A DNA stretch of 64,000 nucleotides from Fodinibius roseus (lineage in GTDB: Bacteria > Bacteroidota > Rhodothermia > Balneolales > Balneolaceae): contig NZ_FQUS01000013.1 in NCBI RefSeq assembly GCF_900129315.1, forward strand, positions 1-64,000. Reading direction: 5' to 3'. The notes beneath the pieces were generated by a model, which was not told the origin of the DNA, searched no databases, and worked only from the letters and a program-made list of their open reading frames with translations. Numbering within the stretch: position 1 is the first letter of the stretch; every line of letters starts with the position of its first letter. Positions 42,405-51,093 of the stretch are shown piece after piece. The translations under genes and the position numbers were made by a program.

Positions 42405-43997
42405 TTAAATTCCTTCCTCAATCCATTTTCTGCGCCGGGTCCTTCTGCGCTGGTACCGGAAAAAGCCATAACCAAGTATCAGCAGAATAGGCAGAAACAG
42501 ATTCAGGTATTTTAACATGGTCTTTGTACGATCGGATAATTGCATCAGCGAGCGGTCGGTGACCTGCTGTGTTCGCAGGTCGATCAATCCGGTATCGTCC
42601 GCCAGCCAGTCAACGCTGTTGACCATCAGACTGATATTATCAGCCGGCAGCTGCTGACTGCGCTGTTGCGGACCATTAATCACAAAATCGCCATCCCCGA
42701 TCACGATGATGGCGCTGTTCGTGCTTTCCCGAAGGGGCACGTCCACCGAATCGACTTCGGCAAAGGCCGAACGAAATGTACCCTCAACGGCGGCCGCCAG
42801 GGGAAGGTGAGATTGCATGAAATCCCGCTCCGTCCAATTCTGGCGGGGATTTAAGTTAAAGCGTCCCTGTGCAACGCCTGACCGTTCAGAACTGGAGGCC
42901 AGCACAGACAGTGACTGGACGGAATCGATGCGTGCGGTATCCAGCGAAGAGACAAACTGGAACATGACCGATTCCAGTCCCGCGCTGACCGGGTGATCGG
43001 AAAAAGTCGTCACCTGCGGGATATACGGGTACTGCACATTATTCATAACCTGGAACCCTCCCAGGTTTTGCTGTACCTGGATGGCGCTGGCGCTGGCGTC
43101 ACGAATCAAATTAGGCTGCACGGGAATATTATAGGCGGCAAGGAGCCTGTTGACACCGGTATTTTGAGGCATCGCCATTCCGCGCTGCATCATTGTCCGA
43201 ACCCGGTTAACGGCAAATACAGCATGTCCCCCCGACATCAGGTATTGATCAATGGCAACAAGCTCGTTCTGAGAAAGTTCCTGCTCCGGCTTTATAATCA
43301 ACAGGCTCTCGATATCGGCCGGCACCGATGTAGTGTCCAGTCCCGACACCTCAACCAGCTCGTATCGCTGTTCCAGTTCACCGACCAGCTGCTGCATCTG
43401 CTGTCTGGGCGGCTCTCCGTGTCCCTGCAGCAAACCGATCCTGGGTTTGTCTTCAATCGTGAGCTGTTTGATCTTGCTGGCAATAGTATATTCCATCGAT
43501 CCGCCGGGCTGTACGAACGGTACCGCTTCCTGTTGGCCCCGGTACGAAAAAACCACCCCGAGATAGGCCCTCTTCTGGGAAACCTGGTCCTGCTCGCGGA
43601 TATCAAGGGTTACCGGTCGCACACCCGCCTGCTGGGCCTCCTGCTCGGTAGCCTGGTCCTTGTTGGGGTTCACAAATTTATATTCCAGGTTATCGTCAGA
43701 ATAGGCCCTGAACTCCTCCAAAAAGTTCAGCAGCTCACTTCTGACCCGGTTCAGATTGGGTGGCATGTTCTCCGAAAAATAGGCGGTTACCGTCACCGGG
43801 TCTTCCAGCGATTCGGCGATATCAATACTGGCCTGTGAAAGGGTATACCGGTTATTTTCCGTAAGATCGAGCCGCACGACCAGTTCTTCAGCCAGCACAT
43901 TCGCGGCAACGGCGATGCCGACGATCAACAGAAGCTGAATACCCGCTTCTTTCCGGTTCTTTAAAAATCCCGCAAATATAGTACTTGTATTATTCAT
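42405..43997 (-). CDS. GldG-like ABC auxiliary protein
   Basis: The 530-residue protein has a membrane helix near each end (LLLIVGIAVAANVLAEELVV and LFLPILLILGYGFF) and a large domain between, including YTLSQASIDIAESLEDPVTV and VTAYFSENMPPNL, typical of GldG/ABC-type uncharacterised proteins. In gliding Bacteroidota GldG works with GldA and GldF. Here it lies in the same arrangement: it overlaps the permease gene by 4 bases and precedes the DUF4340 gene. Gliding itself is not shown. Confidence 0.88.
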   Translation of the reverse strand: MNNTSTIFAGFLKNRKEAGIQLLLIVGIAVAANVLAEELVVRLDLTENNRYTLSQASIDIAESLEDPVTVTAYFSENMPPNLNRVRSELLNFLEEFRAYSDDNLEYKFVNPNKDQATEQEAQQAGVRPVTLDIREQDQVSQKRAYLGVVFSYRGQQEAVPFVQPGGSMEYTIASKIKQLTIEDKPRIGLLQGHGEPPRQQMQQLVGELEQRYELVEVSGLDTTSVPADIESLLIIKPEQELSQNELVAIDQYLMSGGHAVFAVNRVRTMMQRGMAMPQNTGVNRLLAAYNIPVQPNLIRDASASAIQVQQNLGGFQVMNNVQYPYIPQVTTFSDHPVSAGLESVMFQFVSSLDTARIDSVQSLSVLASSSERSGVAQGRFNLNPRQNWTERDFMQSHLPLAAAVEGTFRSAFAEVDSVDVPLRESTNSAIIVIGDGDFVINGPQQRSQQLPADNISLMVNSVDWLADDTGLIDLRTQQVTDRSLMQLSDRTKTMLKYLNLFLPILLILGYGFFRYQRRRTRRRKWIEEGI

Positions 43998-44719
43998 TGC
44001 CAGGCCCTCCGTTTAATTGAAATAGTCGCACTCAGAAAGCCGAGTAAAATCAACGAAATAAGATAGACAATATTAGACAATCCGATGACTCCCCTGGACA
44101 TGGTTTGGTAATGTTGATTCAAACTCAAGTACTGCGTCACGCCGGCAAGGCTATCCGGCAGAATCACGGCCAGCTGTGAAAACAGCATCTGGAAGAAAAA
44201 AGCAATAAACAAACTCACGATAAAAGCCACAATCTGGTTGCTGGTCAGACTGGAGGCAAAAATACCTATACTGGTGTAGACCCCGCTAATCAGCAGCAGC
44301 GCAATATACCCGCTGATGGTCGCCCCGTGATCGACGGGGCCAAGGCTGGCCAGCGTGATATAATAGGGCAGCGTCAGGGCCAGTGAGATAGCCACCAGCA
44401 ACCAGGCGGCCATCCATTTGCCCGCCACAATCTGAAAGTGGGAAATAGGCTTGGTGGCCAGCAGCTCCATCGTTCCCGATCGCTCCTCTTCGGCCACCAT
44501 CCGCATCGTGATGGCGGGGATAAAGAAGAAAAGCGTCCAGAAAGCGACATTGAAAAAGCTCGAAAGCGAAGCCTGTCCCACAAAAAAGATATCTCCTCCG
44601 CCCATAAGCCAGGTAAAAATGCCGCTGAGTCCCAGGAACACCACGAGCATAATATAGGCCATCAGCGAATCGAAGAAGGCGTTAATTTCTCGTTTGCAGA
44701 TAATCCAGATATGATTCAT
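43994..44719 (-). CDS. ABC-2 permease (GldF-like)
   Basis: A 241-residue membrane protein with six hydrophobic helices. Its start MNHIWIICKREINAFFDSLM and the VAEEERSGTMELLATKPISH segment are typical of ABC-2 permeases of the GldF/NosY type. It lies 56 bases after the ATPase gene and overlaps the GldG-like gene by 4 bases. The transported substrate is unknown. Confidence 0.88.
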   Translation of the reverse strand: MNHIWIICKREINAFFDSLMAYIMLVVFLGLSGIFTWLMGGGDIFFVGQASLSSFFNVAFWTLFFFIPAITMRMVAEEERSGTMELLATKPISHFQIVAGKWMAAWLLVAISLALTLPYYITLASLGPVDHGATISGYIALLLISGVYTSIGIFASSLTSNQIVAFIVSLFIAFFFQMLFSQLAVILPDSLAGVTQYLSLNQHYQTMSRGVIGLSNIVYLISLILLGFLSATISIKRRAWQ

Positions 44720-44775
44720 AGGGTTGGTATCTTGTCATTCGTATTTGCTTCACACTGCCATTGATCTTAGAAAGG

Positions 44776-45702
44776 CTAATCTTCCGTCAGCTCACGGAAA
44801 ATATCTTCAAGGCTCGACTCAATAGGGGTCATTTGCGTCAGAATCCAGCCCCGCTGCACACAATACCTGAAAATTTCCTCCCTCGAATCCATTCCCGGTT
44901 CCGTGCTGACCATCCAGCCACTTTCGCCATTTTCCGCCGGATGCACCTCAGAGACCGAAGATAATTTTGTAAGAGAGGAGGCCACTTCATTCCCGTCCTC
45001 CTTGAATTGTACCAGAAGCTGCTTGGCCCCTTTGGCACGCTGCCGGAGCTCCCCGGTGGAACCATCGGCCACTATGCGTCCCCGGTTAATAATCAAAATA
45101 CGATCGCAGGTAGCCTCGACCTCTTTGAGAATATGAGAGCTGAGCATGACGGTTTTTTCTTTGCCAATCTCTTTGATCAGCGACCGGATTTCGGCAATCT
45201 GATTCGGATCCAGACCGGTGGTCGGTTCATCCAAAATAAGCACGTCGGGGTCGTGAATAAGTGCCTGGGCCAGTCCCACCCGTTGACGATATCCCTTGGA
45301 AAGCTCCCCGATATATTTGTGCCGCTCCGGACCTAATCCGCACAGGTCAACCATCCTGCGCACGGCTGGCATGATCGCCTCCTCTTCCATATTTTGCAGC
45401 CGGGCCGAAAGTCTCAGATAATCCACAATCGACATATCCGTATAAAGGGAGGTATGCTCGGGCAGGTAGCCTATACGGCTGCGCAGTTCCCTTGAATGAT
45501 CAAAAATATTATATCCGTTAAGGCTCACGCTCCCCGAGGTAGGACTGATAAAACAGGTGATAATCTTCATGGTGGTACTTTTCCCCGCGCCGTTGGGACC
45601 CAGGAAACCGAGAATTTCACCGGTTTTAACTTCGAATGATATATCGTCTACAGCTTTTTGTCGGCCGTACTCTTTTGTAAGATTAGATATAGTAATATTC
45701 AT
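44776..45702 (-). CDS. ABC transporter ATP-binding protein (GldA-like)
   Basis: The start at 45702 gives MNITISNLTKEYGRQKAVDD and a normal 308-residue ATPase. An upstream ATG at 45873 would add 57 unrelated residues and overlap nth. Walker A is GPNGAGKST at about 35-43, the signature is LSKGYRQRVGLAQAL, and Walker B is VLILDEPTTGLDP. The C-terminal segment matches ABC-2 ATPases. It leads the operon with the permease, GldG-like and DUF4340 genes. Confidence 0.93.
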   Translation of the reverse strand: MNITISNLTKEYGRQKAVDDISFEVKTGEILGFLGPNGAGKSTTMKIITCFISPTSGSVSLNGYNIFDHSRELRSRIGYLPEHTSLYTDMSIVDYLRLSARLQNMEEEAIMPAVRRMVDLCGLGPERHKYIGELSKGYRQRVGLAQALIHDPDVLILDEPTTGLDPNQIAEIRSLIKEIGKEKTVMLSSHILKEVEATCDRILIINRGRIVADGSTGELRQRAKGAKQLLVQFKEDGNEVASSLTKLSSVSEVHPAENGESGWMVSTEPGMDSREEIFRYCVQRGWILTQMTPIESSLEDIFRELTED

Positions 45703-45871
45703 AAAACTAACATTTTTCAGGATGTCAGGAATATGTATACTCCGATAACCACTCCGAACAAATATATTTTTTTTATTCGTTTTATTAAACTCGCCCGAAA
45801 GAAAAATATTGTATTCCTCCTCACTCTTTTTGATTTTCAGTAAAAATAAATTCCGACAACCGATTCCCCGC

Positions 45872-46579
45872 ATGCCAAACGTAAAACTGTACGACGATCT
45901 GCCAAAGCTTCCTCAAAAAACGGAGCAAGAAAAAGCGCGGGCCCGGGAAATACTGAATGCCCTGTACGAGCACTATCCCGACCCCCATTGCGCCCTGGTT
46001 CACCGCAACGCATTTGAGCTGCTCTGTGCAACCATCTTAAGCGCACAGTGTACGGATGTGCGGGTCAACAAAGTGACCCCGGAACTGTTTGAGGCCTATC
46101 CCACGCCCGAAGCCATGGCCGAAGCGCCCATTCAGGAGCTCGAAGAACTGGTGCGTTCCACCGGCTTTTACCGCAACAAAGCAAAAGCCCTGAAAACCTC
46201 CTCCCAAACTATTGCAGAAGAACACGGCGGGGAAGTTCCCCAAACGATGGATGAGCTTCTGGAGCTTTTCGGGGTGGCCCGCAAGACCGCCAACGTGGTG
46301 CTGGGCAATGCTTTTAATATTAATGTGGGTGTGGTGGTGGATACGCATGTGCGCCGGTTTGCCAACCGCTACGGGCTGACCGAAGAAAAAAAGAACACGG
46401 ACAAAATCGAACGCGATCTTATGGCGCTGTTTCCGAGAACGTCATGGACGGATCTCTCCCACCTGATCATCCATCACGGCCGAAATGCCTGCAAAGCCCG
46501 TATCTCGGAGCCGCCGGATCATCCAGTCTGCAAAAAATATGGAATAAACTGCAAATGCCGGCAAATGAGAAAGGAGTAA
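45872..46579 (+). CDS. nth: Endonuclease III (Nth) with unusual cluster spacing
   Basis: This DNA glycosylase/AP lyase removes oxidised pyrimidines. I take the start at 45872 (MPNVKLYDDLPKLPQKTEQE, 235 residues). The ORF opening 63 bases earlier lacks family-like sequence. The HhH segment LLELFGVARKTANVVLG has catalytic K138, and VVVDTHVRR has D157. The C-terminal cysteines are C207, C220, C227 and C229, that is C-x12-C-x6-C-x-C, whereas classical EndoIII has C-x6-C-x2-C-x5-C. The iron-sulfur loop is thus altered or lost. The gene is divergent from the ABC operon. Confidence 0.9.
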   Translation: MPNVKLYDDLPKLPQKTEQEKARAREILNALYEHYPDPHCALVHRNAFELLCATILSAQCTDVRVNKVTPELFEAYPTPEAMAEAPIQELEELVRSTGFYRNKAKALKTSSQTIAEEHGGEVPQTMDELLELFGVARKTANVVLGNAFNINVGVVVDTHVRRFANRYGLTEEKKNTDKIERDLMALFPRTSWTDLSHLIIHHGRNACKARISEPPDHPVCKKYGINCKCRQMRKE

Positions 46580-46702
46580 CATGCAGAGAAATAACCCTTC
46601 CTTTACAGGTATCACAAAACAGAGACCGGATTCACAGCCTCCTTGTTGCATAGTCCTCTTTCTTTGCTGCGCGCCTCAGTGATACAAAAAAAGTCAATGT
46701 CC

Positions 46703-47953
46703 ATGAGTAACGATAATATTTTCAATTCAAAAACCAATCCTATTCCTCCACTCCGGCCCGACCTGGAGGTTGTTCCCATCCGGGAAAACGGCAACGACTA
46801 CCTGTACTTTCACGATCAGCGCCAATACGCAACCTCTGATTTAGCGCTCCGCCGCGAGATTGAATCATTGCTCTCGCTTATCGACGGACATAAGAGCATT
46901 AACGACCTGGAATCCTATTTGGGAGAAGATATCAGCAAAGATGAACTCTTGGACTTTATCAAATTCCTGGATAAAAACAGGCTCCTTTATTCTGACTATT
47001 TCAAAACATATGCAGATAAAACAGAAAACAACTACGAAGAACGCTCCGTCCATTCATCCGTCACCGCCGGACGTTCCTATCCCTCTGATCCGGACGAGCT
47101 GGCGCCCCTGCTCGATAACGCTTTTGCCGGCTGTGAGTCCGCAGCCAGCGAGTCTCACGGATCGCCCCGGGCCCTGTATGCCCCGCATATCGATCCACAG
47201 GTAGCAATGAATCGTTATGCGGAAGCGTTTGCAACTATCAAGGAGATCAAACCCCAGCGAGTCGTTGTATTGGCAACCGCTCATTATGCCGGTTTATACC
47301 CGGACCTCTATGAAGATCATCCCTTTATTTTAGTAAACAAGGATTTCGAACTTCCGCTGGGAGATATCAAATGCGATCGGGAAACCGTCAATAAGCTCAG
47401 CAAAGCCAGCGATTGCGGTATAACGCTCCGCGACCGTGCCCACCGGATGGAGCACAGCATCGAACTGCCCCTGCTCTTTCTCAGCTATCTCTGGAAACAC
47501 GATTTTACGGTGGTCCCCTTTCTCGTTTCGGGCCTGCAGGAGCTGATGTATATGGAAGAGGGACATCACGGGACCTTGGTCGAGCGTTTCTCGACGCTAT
47601 TGGCCGATGAATTTACAGAGGATGAAGAGACGTTTTTCCTAATCAGCGGCGACCTGTCTCATTTCGGCAGGAAATTTGGCGATGAGGAGGCCGCCACCGC
47701 CATGTTTGAGGAAGTGGGGAACTTCGATGAGCAATTCCTGGAATACGGGGTCCGGAATGATCCTTCCGGAATGCTGCAGCTGATCTCAGAGGATCTGGAT
47801 CCGTATCGCATTTGTGGATTTCCCCCGCTCTATACCTTCCTGAAGAGCATGCCCGGACTGAAAGGAACCAAACTAAACTATGACTTGTGGGATGAGCGCG
47901 AACGAAAAAGCGCCGTCACCTTCGGCTCTATCCTTTATTCAGTGAAAAAATGA
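46703..47953 (+). CDS. Memo-family protein (AmmeMemoRadiSam system B) with N-terminal PqqD-like domain
   Basis: The C-terminal two thirds (about 125-416) are a Memo-like fold, with APHIDP (H162), ATAHYAG (H194), MEHSIELPLLFLSYLW and ISGDLSHFG in family positions. The third ligand region has S-H where human MEMO1 has Cys. The first 100 residues (PPLRPDLEVVPIRENGNDYL, then LLSLIDGHKSINDLESYL and FIKFLDKNRLLYS) resemble a PqqD-like winged-helix or RiPP recognition element. This combination is uncommon to my knowledge. ATG at 46703 or 46697 is the likely start. No AmmeCR1 or radical-SAM partner lies nearby. Confidence 0.83.
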   Translation: MSNDNIFNSKTNPIPPLRPDLEVVPIRENGNDYLYFHDQRQYATSDLALRREIESLLSLIDGHKSINDLESYLGEDISKDELLDFIKFLDKNRLLYSDYFKTYADKTENNYEERSVHSSVTAGRSYPSDPDELAPLLDNAFAGCESAASESHGSPRALYAPHIDPQVAMNRYAEAFATIKEIKPQRVVVLATAHYAGLYPDLYEDHPFILVNKDFELPLGDIKCDRETVNKLSKASDCGITLRDRAHRMEHSIELPLLFLSYLWKHDFTVVPFLVSGLQELMYMEEGHHGTLVERFSTLLADEFTEDEETFFLISGDLSHFGRKFGDEEAATAMFEEVGNFDEQFLEYGVRNDPSGMLQLISEDLDPYRICGFPPLYTFLKSMPGLKGTKLNYDLWDERERKSAVTFGSILYSVKK

Positions 47954-47954
47954 A

Positions 47955-48098
47955 AGAAGCCTTTGTAAAACCGTTCTTTTGGCCAATGGGGCTTCTATCG
48001 GTCAGTTGAAATCCTCACATATGGATGATATGCTGCGAGGACAACCTCCCCGGGGCCCTGACCTTGATACAAAATTCCCGGTTTTTCAAAAGACTTCT
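47955..48098 (+). repeat. Dispersed intergenic repeat, copy C
   Basis: One of the two best copies. It runs from AGAAGCCTTTGTAAAACCGT to GGTTTTTCAAAAGACTTCT, with GTTGAAATCCTCACATATGG and CCCCGGGGCCCTGACCTTG inside. It starts two bases after the stop codon of the Memo-family gene, so it is probably transcribed as the 3' end of that mRNA. Confidence 0.8.
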
Positions 48099-48172
48099 GA
48101 AAGCTAAAATTCGCCGGCTCCTGCAGCTATCATTTTTAATTGAGTAGTTTTCATTTAGTAATACTTAATTTA

Positions 48173-48508
48173 TCATTCCACAATCTCCATTTTTTCAGCG
48201 AAGTAGGCCGTAAAATCGCGCATATCCTCGGCCATGGCCTCTTCTTCCGTGGCATTTTCCAGGGTTTCGGCCATCGTGACCAGTGTTTGATGAAAAAATA
48301 CTTTCATCTCCTCTTTGGTCATCTCCTTGGTCCACAGGTCCAGCCGCAGCGTATCCTGCTTTTCCGGATCCCACATCGAGAGAAACATCGCTTTACAGTT
48401 GGCTATCCCTTCACCGGCCTTGTCTGTGGCGTTCCAGTCAATTTTTTCGGGAATGTTATTGTCATCCAGTTCTACCGTGATACTAATTTCTTTTTTATTC
48501 TGCGCCAT
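48173..48508 (-). CDS. gldC: GldC-like protein
   Basis: A 111-residue protein beginning MAQNKKEISITVELDDNNIP, then EKIDWNATDKAGEGIANCKA and FLSMWDPEKQDTLRLDLWTK, matching the gliding-motility protein GldC family. GldC occurs widely in the Bacteroidota and relatives, including non-gliders, and its molecular role is not established. It is a single gene convergent with repeat C and downstream of ahcY. Confidence 0.88.
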   Translation of the reverse strand: MAQNKKEISITVELDDNNIPEKIDWNATDKAGEGIANCKAMFLSMWDPEKQDTLRLDLWTKEMTKEEMKVFFHQTLVTMAETLENATEEEAMAEDMRDFTAYFAEKMEIVE

Positions 48509-48558
48509 CGTTTAATTCATTCTTGGACTTTTTGTAATTCCAGCCGCTAAAGGCTTAA

Positions 48559-48598
48559 TAAAAAGGCCTCATCCATTGATATACCATGAATGAGGCCA
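48559..48598 (-). terminator. ahcY terminator
   Basis: On the minus strand GGCCTCAT and ATGAGGCC enclose a loop with further pairing (CAT/ATG), followed directly by TTTTTATT. It begins 24 bases after the ahcY stop. Confidence 0.8.
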
Positions 48599-48620
48599 TA
48601 AATCACAATTTTACATGCTA

Positions 48621-49931
48621 TTAGTAGCGATAGTGTTCGGGCTTATAGGGTCCCTCTTTGGGGACATCAATATATTCTGCCTGCTCATCCGTTAACTCTT
48701 CGAGCTCGACACCAATCTTCTTAAGATGCAGCCGCGCGACCTTTTCATCCAGGTCCTTCGGCAGCACGCTTACGCTCAGGTCAAAATCCTCCGGACGATT
48801 CCAGAGCGCAATCTGGGCCAGCGTCTGGTTGGTAAAGCTGTTCGACATCACAAATGACGGGTGACCCGTAGCGTTCCCGAGATTCATGAGGCGTCCCTCT
48901 GAAAGCAGAATCACTTCCTTGCCGTCTTCCAGCCTGAAGAGGTCCACCTGCGGCTTGATGTTATCGCGCTCAGCATGTTCCTTGAGCCAGGCCACATCAA
49001 TCTCATTATCAAAGTGACCGATGTTTCCGACAATCGTCTTGTCTTTCATCATCTTGAAATGGCGTGCGGTAATAATATCTTTATTCCCGGTGGCGGTCAC
49101 AACAATATCGGCTTCTCTGACGGCATCCTCCATCTTTTTGACTTCGTAGCCATCCATCGCCGCCTGCAGGGCACAGATGGGATCAATTTCCGTTACAATC
49201 ACGCGGGCACCGCCCCCGCGAAGCGAAGCGGCCGAACCTTTTCCTACGTCCCCGTACCCGGCTACGACCGCAACCTTGCCGGCCAGCATGATATCGGTAG
49301 CCCGCTTAACGGCGTCAACGCATGATTCCCGGCAGCCGTATTTATTATCAAACTTCGACTTGGTGACCGAATCGTTAACGTTGATAGCCGGGGCGCCAAG
49401 CGTACCTTCCTTCGCCATTTTATAGAGTCGATTCACGCCCGTGGTCGTTTCTTCGGAGATGCCACGAATGCCGTCGAGCAATTCGGGATAGTCCTCATGA
49501 ACCAACTGTGTGAGGTCTCCCCCGTCATCAAGAATCATATTCAACGGTTCTCCGTCTTCAAAGAAGAGCGTCTGCTCCACACACCACCAGTACTCTTCCT
49601 CGGTTTCGCCCTTCCAGGCATATACCGGAACGCCACTTTCTGCAATAGCCGCCGCAGCGTGATCCTGCGTGGAAAAAATATTGCAGGACGACCACTGAAC
49701 CTCTGCTCCCAGCTCTACAAGCGTTTCAATGAGAACGGCGGTTTGCACCGTCATATGGAGACAACCGGCTATGCGAGCGCCCTCCAACGGCTGCTGGTCG
49801 GCATATTCTTCACGAAGTGCGATCAGCCCGGGCATCTCTGCTTCAGCCAGGCGAATCTCTTTACGGCCGTAATCGGCCAGGCCAATGTCTTTTACTTTAT
49901 AGGGTAGTTTCTCTTTTACTTTCTGTGCCAT
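48621..49931 (-). CDS. ahcY: Adenosylhomocysteinase
   Basis: It hydrolyses S-adenosylhomocysteine to adenosine and homocysteine, keeping methyltransferases active. Motifs include [40 protein letters not shown], the NAD site [20 protein letters not shown], and the C-terminal [12 protein letters not shown]. At 436 residues it has family length. It is a single gene ended by a strong hairpin terminator. No SAH riboswitch could be recognised upstream. Confidence 0.97.
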   Translation of the reverse strand: MAQKVKEKLPYKVKDIGLADYGRKEIRLAEAEMPGLIALREEYADQQPLEGARIAGCLHMTVQTAVLIETLVELGAEVQWSSCNIFSTQDHAAAAIAESGVPVYAWKGETEEEYWWCVEQTLFFEDGEPLNMILDDGGDLTQLVHEDYPELLDGIRGISEETTTGVNRLYKMAKEGTLGAPAINVNDSVTKSKFDNKYGCRESCVDAVKRATDIMLAGKVAVVAGYGDVGKGSAASLRGGGARVIVTEIDPICALQAAMDGYEVKKMEDAVREADIVVTATGNKDIITARHFKMMKDKTIVGNIGHFDNEIDVAWLKEHAERDNIKPQVDLFRLEDGKEVILLSEGRLMNLGNATGHPSFVMSNSFTNQTLAQIALWNRPEDFDLSVSVLPKDLDEKVARLHLKKIGVELEELTDEQAEYIDVPKEGPYKPEHYRY

Positions 49932-50098
49932 AGAAATTGATACTTGGTTGTGTTAAATTTCAACTGCTAAAATACGGCTTTAAGCCGCCTGATTCAATCC
50001 GAAGTCGCAAATGGAATCGGTTTCTCAGAAGACGTTGAATAGCCATAGACTCTGTTATTCGTAGCAAAGAAGCGCCCGAATACTTTTTCTACTTCTAA

Positions 50099-50118
50099 AC
50101 AGGGGATCCTTCCCCTGT
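50099..50118 (-). terminator. Hairpin downstream of the TlpA-like gene
   Basis: ACAGGGGA and TCCCCTGT pair perfectly around TCCT (plus strand). On the minus strand it is followed by TTTAGAAG, a weak T run. It may end transcription from the TlpA-like gene before ahcY. Confidence 0.35.
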
Positions 50119-50174
50119 GCTCAGGATGACATGCAGGGCTTTTCAACGCCTGCAATCAATGGGACCATAACTAT

Positions 50175-50317
50175 AAGAACGCTTTGCGAAACCGTTCTTT
50201 TGGCCAATGTCGGCGTTATCGGTCGGTTGAAATTCTCACATATGGACGATATCCTGCGAGGGCAACCTCCCCGGGGCCCTGACCTTGAACGAAATTTCTG
50301 GTTTTTCAAAGACTTCT
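50175..50317 (+). repeat. Dispersed intergenic repeat, copy D
   Basis: Near-identical to copy C: AAACCGTTCTTTTGGCCAAT, ATCGGTCGGTTGAAATTCTC, CCCCGGGGCCCTGACCTTG, and a terminal TTTTTCAAAGACTTCT. It lies just after the end of the TlpA-like gene. Confidence 0.8.
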
Positions 50318-50330
50318 GCTAAAGCGTGTT

Positions 50331-50900
50331 TCAGGTCTCGCTTCCCGCTTCGTCCTGCTGTTTATGCTTTTCAATAATCTCTTTCACTTTTTTGTAGTCC
50401 TGATCGGGACCATAGCTGCCCATCGACTTCTGGATGAAATTCCCTTCTGCATCCACATACAGCTTAAAAGGAATACCCTGCACCCCTACTTTCTCATGCA
50501 GCCCGTTTGAATCCATCAGGTACGTAAAATCATAGTCATGCTCCCGGGCAAAAGCACGCGCATCCTCCTTCGTATCCGTAAAGCCCGGCGTTACGGCTAA
50601 TAAAACAAAATCGTCGGGGTATTCCTCCTGCAACTTCTGAAGCGTAGGGAAGCTTGCCAAACAGGGCTTACACCAGGTTTCCCACAAATCAATCATCACC
50701 ACCTTGCCCTTAAAATCGCTAACGCTGACCGTATCGCCATCCAATGACGTAAAGGTGGCCTGTTCTACATAGTCCGCAGTAGTTTGGGGTTCAGCCTGCT
50801 CTTTCTGGCTTGTCGATTCCGAATTTTCCCCGCCGCCACATCCTGCGAGGAGTCCCGCCAGCAGCAGGGGCACCATTTTCTTAAACACGCCAACGATCAT
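50331..50900 (-). CDS. TlpA-family thiol-disulfide lipoprotein
   Basis: A lipoprotein signal (PLLLAGLLAGCGGG) places lipid on C21, so the protein is probably membrane-anchored outside the cytoplasm. The thioredoxin fold has the redox site WETWCKPC with C77 and C80, followed by LASFPTLQKL. GIPFKLYVDAEGN carries the cis-Pro. At 189 residues it is complete. It may reduce disulfides for cytochrome maturation or defence against oxidants. The client is unknown. It is divergent from lhgO. Confidence 0.92.
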   Translation of the reverse strand: MIVGVFKKMVPLLLAGLLAGCGGGENSESTSQKEQAEPQTTADYVEQATFTSLDGDTVSVSDFKGKVVMIDLWETWCKPCLASFPTLQKLQEEYPDDFVLLAVTPGFTDTKEDARAFAREHDYDFTYLMDSNGLHEKVGVQGIPFKLYVDAEGNFIQKSMGSYGPDQDYKKVKEIIEKHKQQDEAGSET

Positions 50901-51093
50901 AAATAATACCTGATATTTTATTAAAGCCGGTTATGATTGATAACAACTGCATTCTTTTATTATTGTTGGAAAAATAGCTAATTATGTGCAAAACTCCTGA
51001 CAGAATTACCGGTATGCGACCTTTTGATTTAACTCTACCGGCGGATTTTGTATCTTGGGCGGCAATAAAAAAAGAATTGCTAACAGTTGACTC

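Larger units (their letters stand above)
49932..50330. other. Intergenic region upstream of ahcY
   Basis: It holds a perfect eight-base hairpin at 50099-50118 and repeat copy D. The part next to ahcY should contain its promoter. No gene is seen. A small frame at 50121-50309 lies inside the repeat and is not credible. Confidence 0.4.

Noticed and set aside
49932-50174. SAH riboswitch before ahcY
   Set aside because: I could not find the conserved core or pseudoknot pairing by eye; only an unrelated hairpin is present.
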